DNA from: Ramlibacter alkalitolerans
GTDB lineage: Bacteria > Pseudomonadota > Gammaproteobacteria > Burkholderiales > Burkholderiaceae_C
DNA: 64,000 nt
Assembly: GCF_016722765.1 (NCBI RefSeq)
Contig: NZ_JAEQND010000004.1
Coordinates: 62,001-126,000 of the forward strand
Reading direction: 5' to 3'
The notes below the pieces were generated by a model, which saw only the letters and a list, made by a program, of their open reading frames with translations, was not told the DNA's origin and searched no databases. Position 1 is the first letter of the stretch, and each line of letters starts with the position of its first letter. Made by a program: the position numbers and the translations under genes. This document shows, one piece after another, positions 61,666 through 64,000 of the stretch.

Positions 61666-63995
61666 ACGCGCTCCAGCACGTCGCGCACGATGTCTTCCAG
61701 CATCGTGGCGAGGGCGGAGACGGTGGTGTCCGCCTGCGGGGCCTGGCGCGACTGCTGCCACAGCTCCGAGAACGGATCGCGGCGCGCCTCCACGGCCGCC
61801 ACGACTTCGCTGCGCCACGCGGCCGGTGGCTCCTGGCCGGGCAGCGTGCGGTGCGCCACCACCAGGTAGGTCAGGACCAGGCTCTCGGTGAAGGTCTGCA
61901 GCAGTTCGTCGCCGAGTTGCACCTGCGGCTGGCCGCCGGGCGAGCCGCGGTTGCGCCACGCCGCCGCCACGTAGGCGGCACCGCCGCCGATCATGGCGCC
62001 GAGCGCCGCGGCCGCCCCTAGCGTCAGCCCGCCGGTCAGCAGATCGATGCCGGCGCCCACCGCCGCGCCGGTCGCGGCACCGGCCATGCCGGCCTGCGGC
62101 GAGTCGACCGGCTGCTGCTCGCTGAAGCCGCCGCCCATGCGCGCGCCGGCCACGGGCGCCAGCGGCGCGCCGGCGCGATGGATCTGCACGAGTTCGGCCA
62201 GCACCGCGGCCTCGCCTGCGCGCAGGCGCTGCAGCAAGGCATGGCGCGCGCCCTCGCGCGCACGCTGGGTGGCATCGCGTTCGGCGGCGTTGACCAGGTG
62301 GCGCAGGGAGACCGGGGCGCTGCCCACGTCCTCGCTGTCGCGCGCGGCCCGGGCCAGTTCGGTCGCCAGCACGCGCATGGCTTCGCCGAAGCGCACCGCA
62401 TTGCGGTCCTTCCAGGTGGCGGCCAGCCGCTCGAAGCCGGCGCGCTTGGTCGTCGCGACGCGGGCGGCGGCCGCATCCAGCAGCACCGCGTCGCCCAGCC
62501 AGTGGGCCGTGACGCGCTCCACCGGCAGCACCTGCGCCCCGATGCCAAGCTGCTGCGCGGCCTCGCCGCAGGCGTCGTCGTCGGGGGCCAGCACCAGGGT
62601 GGGCTGGGCCACCCAGTGCAGCAGGCGGCTCGCCTGCCGCAGGTCGCCCGCCTTCGACGGCACGACCAGCATCAGGTCGGTATCCGCCAGCGTGGCCTGC
62701 ACCGCGTCCCGGTTCTCCTGCGGCCGGGGGGCGGACTTGAAGCGGCCCACCAGGTCCTGCAGCCAGGCCTGCGCCGGCGAGCCGCCACCGGCTTGCGCCG
62801 TGACCACGGCGGCGGGCGGCTGGAAGCCCGGCGGCACCTCGAACACGCGCAGCACGTCGCCCTTGGCGGTGCTGAAGACCGTCCACGGAGCGTCGTCCGC
62901 GGGCGGCGCGCGGTCGGCCACCTGGTGCAGCATGCGCAGCACCGCATCGCGCCCGGGCCCGCTGGCCGCCACCAGCCCGATGGTGATGCGCGCCGGGCTC
63001 ACGCGCGCCAGCACCTGCACGAAGTAGGGATCGCGCAGGTCGATGCGCACGGCGCGCGCCAGCCGCCGGCGCCGCCAGCCGCTCCAGGCCGCCAGCACGG
63101 CCCGCGGGATCACCACCAGCAGGAACAGCAGCGCCAGGTACATCCAGACCCAGCGCCGCGCCTCCTCGACGCCGATGGCGGCGCCGGAATGGAAGGACAT
63201 GCGCTGCAGGTCCGCCACGCTGAAGGATTCGAAGGGCAGCAGGGCCACCACCGGCGCGAACAACGCGCGCAGGAACGCATGCACCTGGCCCACGTCCAGC
63301 AGCGTGCTTTCCCAGCCGACCCGGTACTCGCGCACGATGCCGCCCAGCACGATCGAGAAGGCCAGGCCCAGCGCCCAGCCGCCGGCGCTCAGGTGCAGCA
63401 ACTGCTTGAACCAGAGCCACTGCTGGCTGGCGGTGACGCGCAGCCACTGTTCGTGGAAGCGCGCCAGCACGTCGGTGTGCAGGCGGCCGGTGCGCCGCCC
63501 GGGCCGCGGCAGGCCGGCGAGCCAGCGCTGCAGGCCCGCGACCGGCAGGTGCGGCGCCCGCGGCAGGAACAGCGACAGCAGCATCACGACATAGACCGTG
63601 AGGTTCCAGGCCAGCACGCCGAGCAGGGGCGGCGAGAGCATGTTCACCTGGTGCGGGTTGTCGATGCGGTCGATGGCGGCGCCCAGCACGCAGGCGGCCA
63701 GGGGAATGGCCAGCAGCAGCCAGCGCTGCCAGCCTTCCGGATCCTGCAGCGCCGCGATGCGCGGCTGCCGGTTCTCGACCACGGCCAGCATGCGGCGCGC
63801 CCGCTGCTGCAGGTACTCGGGGAAATCGACCCCGCCGGCGGCCTTGCCGCGGCTGGCCTCGAGGGCCTCGCGCTCGATCTGTTCGCGTTCGACGGCGCTC
63901 AGGATCTTGCCCTGCGTATCCACGTCCTCCACGGCGCGCGCCAGCACCAGTTGCCGCGCGCTGGCTTCGTCGAGGAGCAGGACGCCTTCTTCCAT
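61662..63995 (-). CDS. large membrane protein, DUF2868-like N-terminal half, glycine-zipper C-terminal half
   Basis: The frame from ATG 63995 encodes 777 residues; it might extend beyond the window. The N-terminal part (1-300) has four to five membrane segments (about 90-110, 125-145, 200-225, 285-305) with HTDVLARFHEQWLRVTASQQWLWFKQLLH, which I recall as DUF2868. The C-terminal half has GLVAASGPGRDAVLRML where a P-loop GTPase would have GxxxxGK(S/T), and a glycine-zipper stretch near residue 630. DUF2868 genes often precede a DUF3482 GTPase gene; here both may be one protein with a lost P-loop. Confidence 0.6.
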   Translation of the reverse strand: MEEGVLLLDEASARQLVLARAVEDVDTQGKILSAVEREQIEREALEASRGKAAGGVDFPEYLQQRARRMLAVVENRQPRIAALQDPEGWQRWLLLAIPLAACVLGAAIDRIDNPHQVNMLSPPLLGVLAWNLTVYVVMLLSLFLPRAPHLPVAGLQRWLAGLPRPGRRTGRLHTDVLARFHEQWLRVTASQQWLWFKQLLHLSAGGWALGLAFSIVLGGIVREYRVGWESTLLDVGQVHAFLRALFAPVVALLPFESFSVADLQRMSFHSGAAIGVEEARRWVWMYLALLFLLVVIPRAVLAAWSGWRRRRLARAVRIDLRDPYFVQVLARVSPARITIGLVAASGPGRDAVLRMLHQVADRAPPADDAPWTVFSTAKGDVLRVFEVPPGFQPPAAVVTAQAGGGSPAQAWLQDLVGRFKSAPRPQENRDAVQATLADTDLMLVVPSKAGDLRQASRLLHWVAQPTLVLAPDDDACGEAAQQLGIGAQVLPVERVTAHWLGDAVLLDAAAARVATTKRAGFERLAATWKDRNAVRFGEAMRVLATELARAARDSEDVGSAPVSLRHLVNAAERDATQRAREGARHALLQRLRAGEAAVLAELVQIHRAGAPLAPVAGARMGGGFSEQQPVDSPQAGMAGAATGAAVGAGIDLLTGGLTLGAAAALGAMIGGGAAYVAAAWRNRGSPGGQPQVQLGDELLQTFTESLVLTYLVVAHRTLPGQEPPAAWRSEVVAAVEARRDPFSELWQQSRQAPQADTTVSALATMLEDIVRDVLERV

Positions 63996-64000
63996 CGGTT

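Overview
The window is GC-rich, gene-dense DNA without rRNA, tRNA, transposase, integrase or CRISPR. The gene set (CysB next to a small CbiX, sulfate-importer operon, PobA with an IclR regulator, Bug/TctC solute receptor, DUF2917 beside a LysR regulator, HolC-PepA-LptFG block) points to a betaproteobacterium of the order Burkholderiales, most like Comamonadaceae (Ramlibacter/Variovorax/Rhodoferax type). This placement is inference from gene content, not from a marker gene.

Layout. 1-4441: housekeeping block with holC-pepA on the minus strand and lptF-lptG on the plus strand. 4445-7785: sirohydrochlorin chelatase, CysB, a methionine-type aminotransferase and a Rieske protein. 7881-16129: HrpA helicase, a degenerate GGDEF membrane protein, ArgA and an erythromycin-esterase-like protein. 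16248-20744: dsbB and the sulfate ABC importer sbp-cysT-cysW-cysA. 20973-25178: PobR-like regulator with pobA, a TctC-family binding protein and an AMACR-like protein. 25310-33936: YgiQ radical SAM protein, an FAD monooxygenase with a DUF2783 partner, XthA, and a run of small stress-type proteins.

33954-47553 is the centrepiece: a metal-reducing (Mtr-type) extracellular electron transfer locus, all on the minus strand. It encodes an MtrB/PioB outer-membrane barrel, a decaheme MtrA, two decaheme OmcA/MtrC lipoproteins, a monoheme cytochrome c, a ComEA-like helix-hairpin-helix protein, a nonaheme cytochrome c fused to a membrane cytochrome b561-type module, and two paralogous NarL-type response regulators. 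By CXXCH count the locus carries 40 c-type haems. The c-b fusion is a plausible quinol dehydrogenase that would feed electrons to MtrA, then through MtrB to the outer-surface decahemes. Two identical FNR-like palindromes (TTGAC-N4-GTCAA) lie in the locus.

47868-53572: Ku, a lipoprotein, an SRPBCC/LysR/DUF2917 group, a Wzi-like outer-membrane protein and a class II aldolase. 53758-61598: a light-sensing signalling operon (haem oxygenase, bacteriophytochrome kinase, CheY-like regulator, hybrid kinase) followed by a repeat lipoprotein and a second hybrid kinase. 61662-63995: a large DUF2868-like membrane protein.

Three sequence-level patterns cut across the genes: (1) palindromic repeats of the REP type inserted in frame inside hrpA, ygiQ and the 3' end of cysW; (2) a separate inverted-repeat family at gene ends that supplies the stop codon of two genes; (3) a TCCTACA motif 48-76 nt upstream of eight mostly stress- or light-related genes, suggesting an alternative promoter class.
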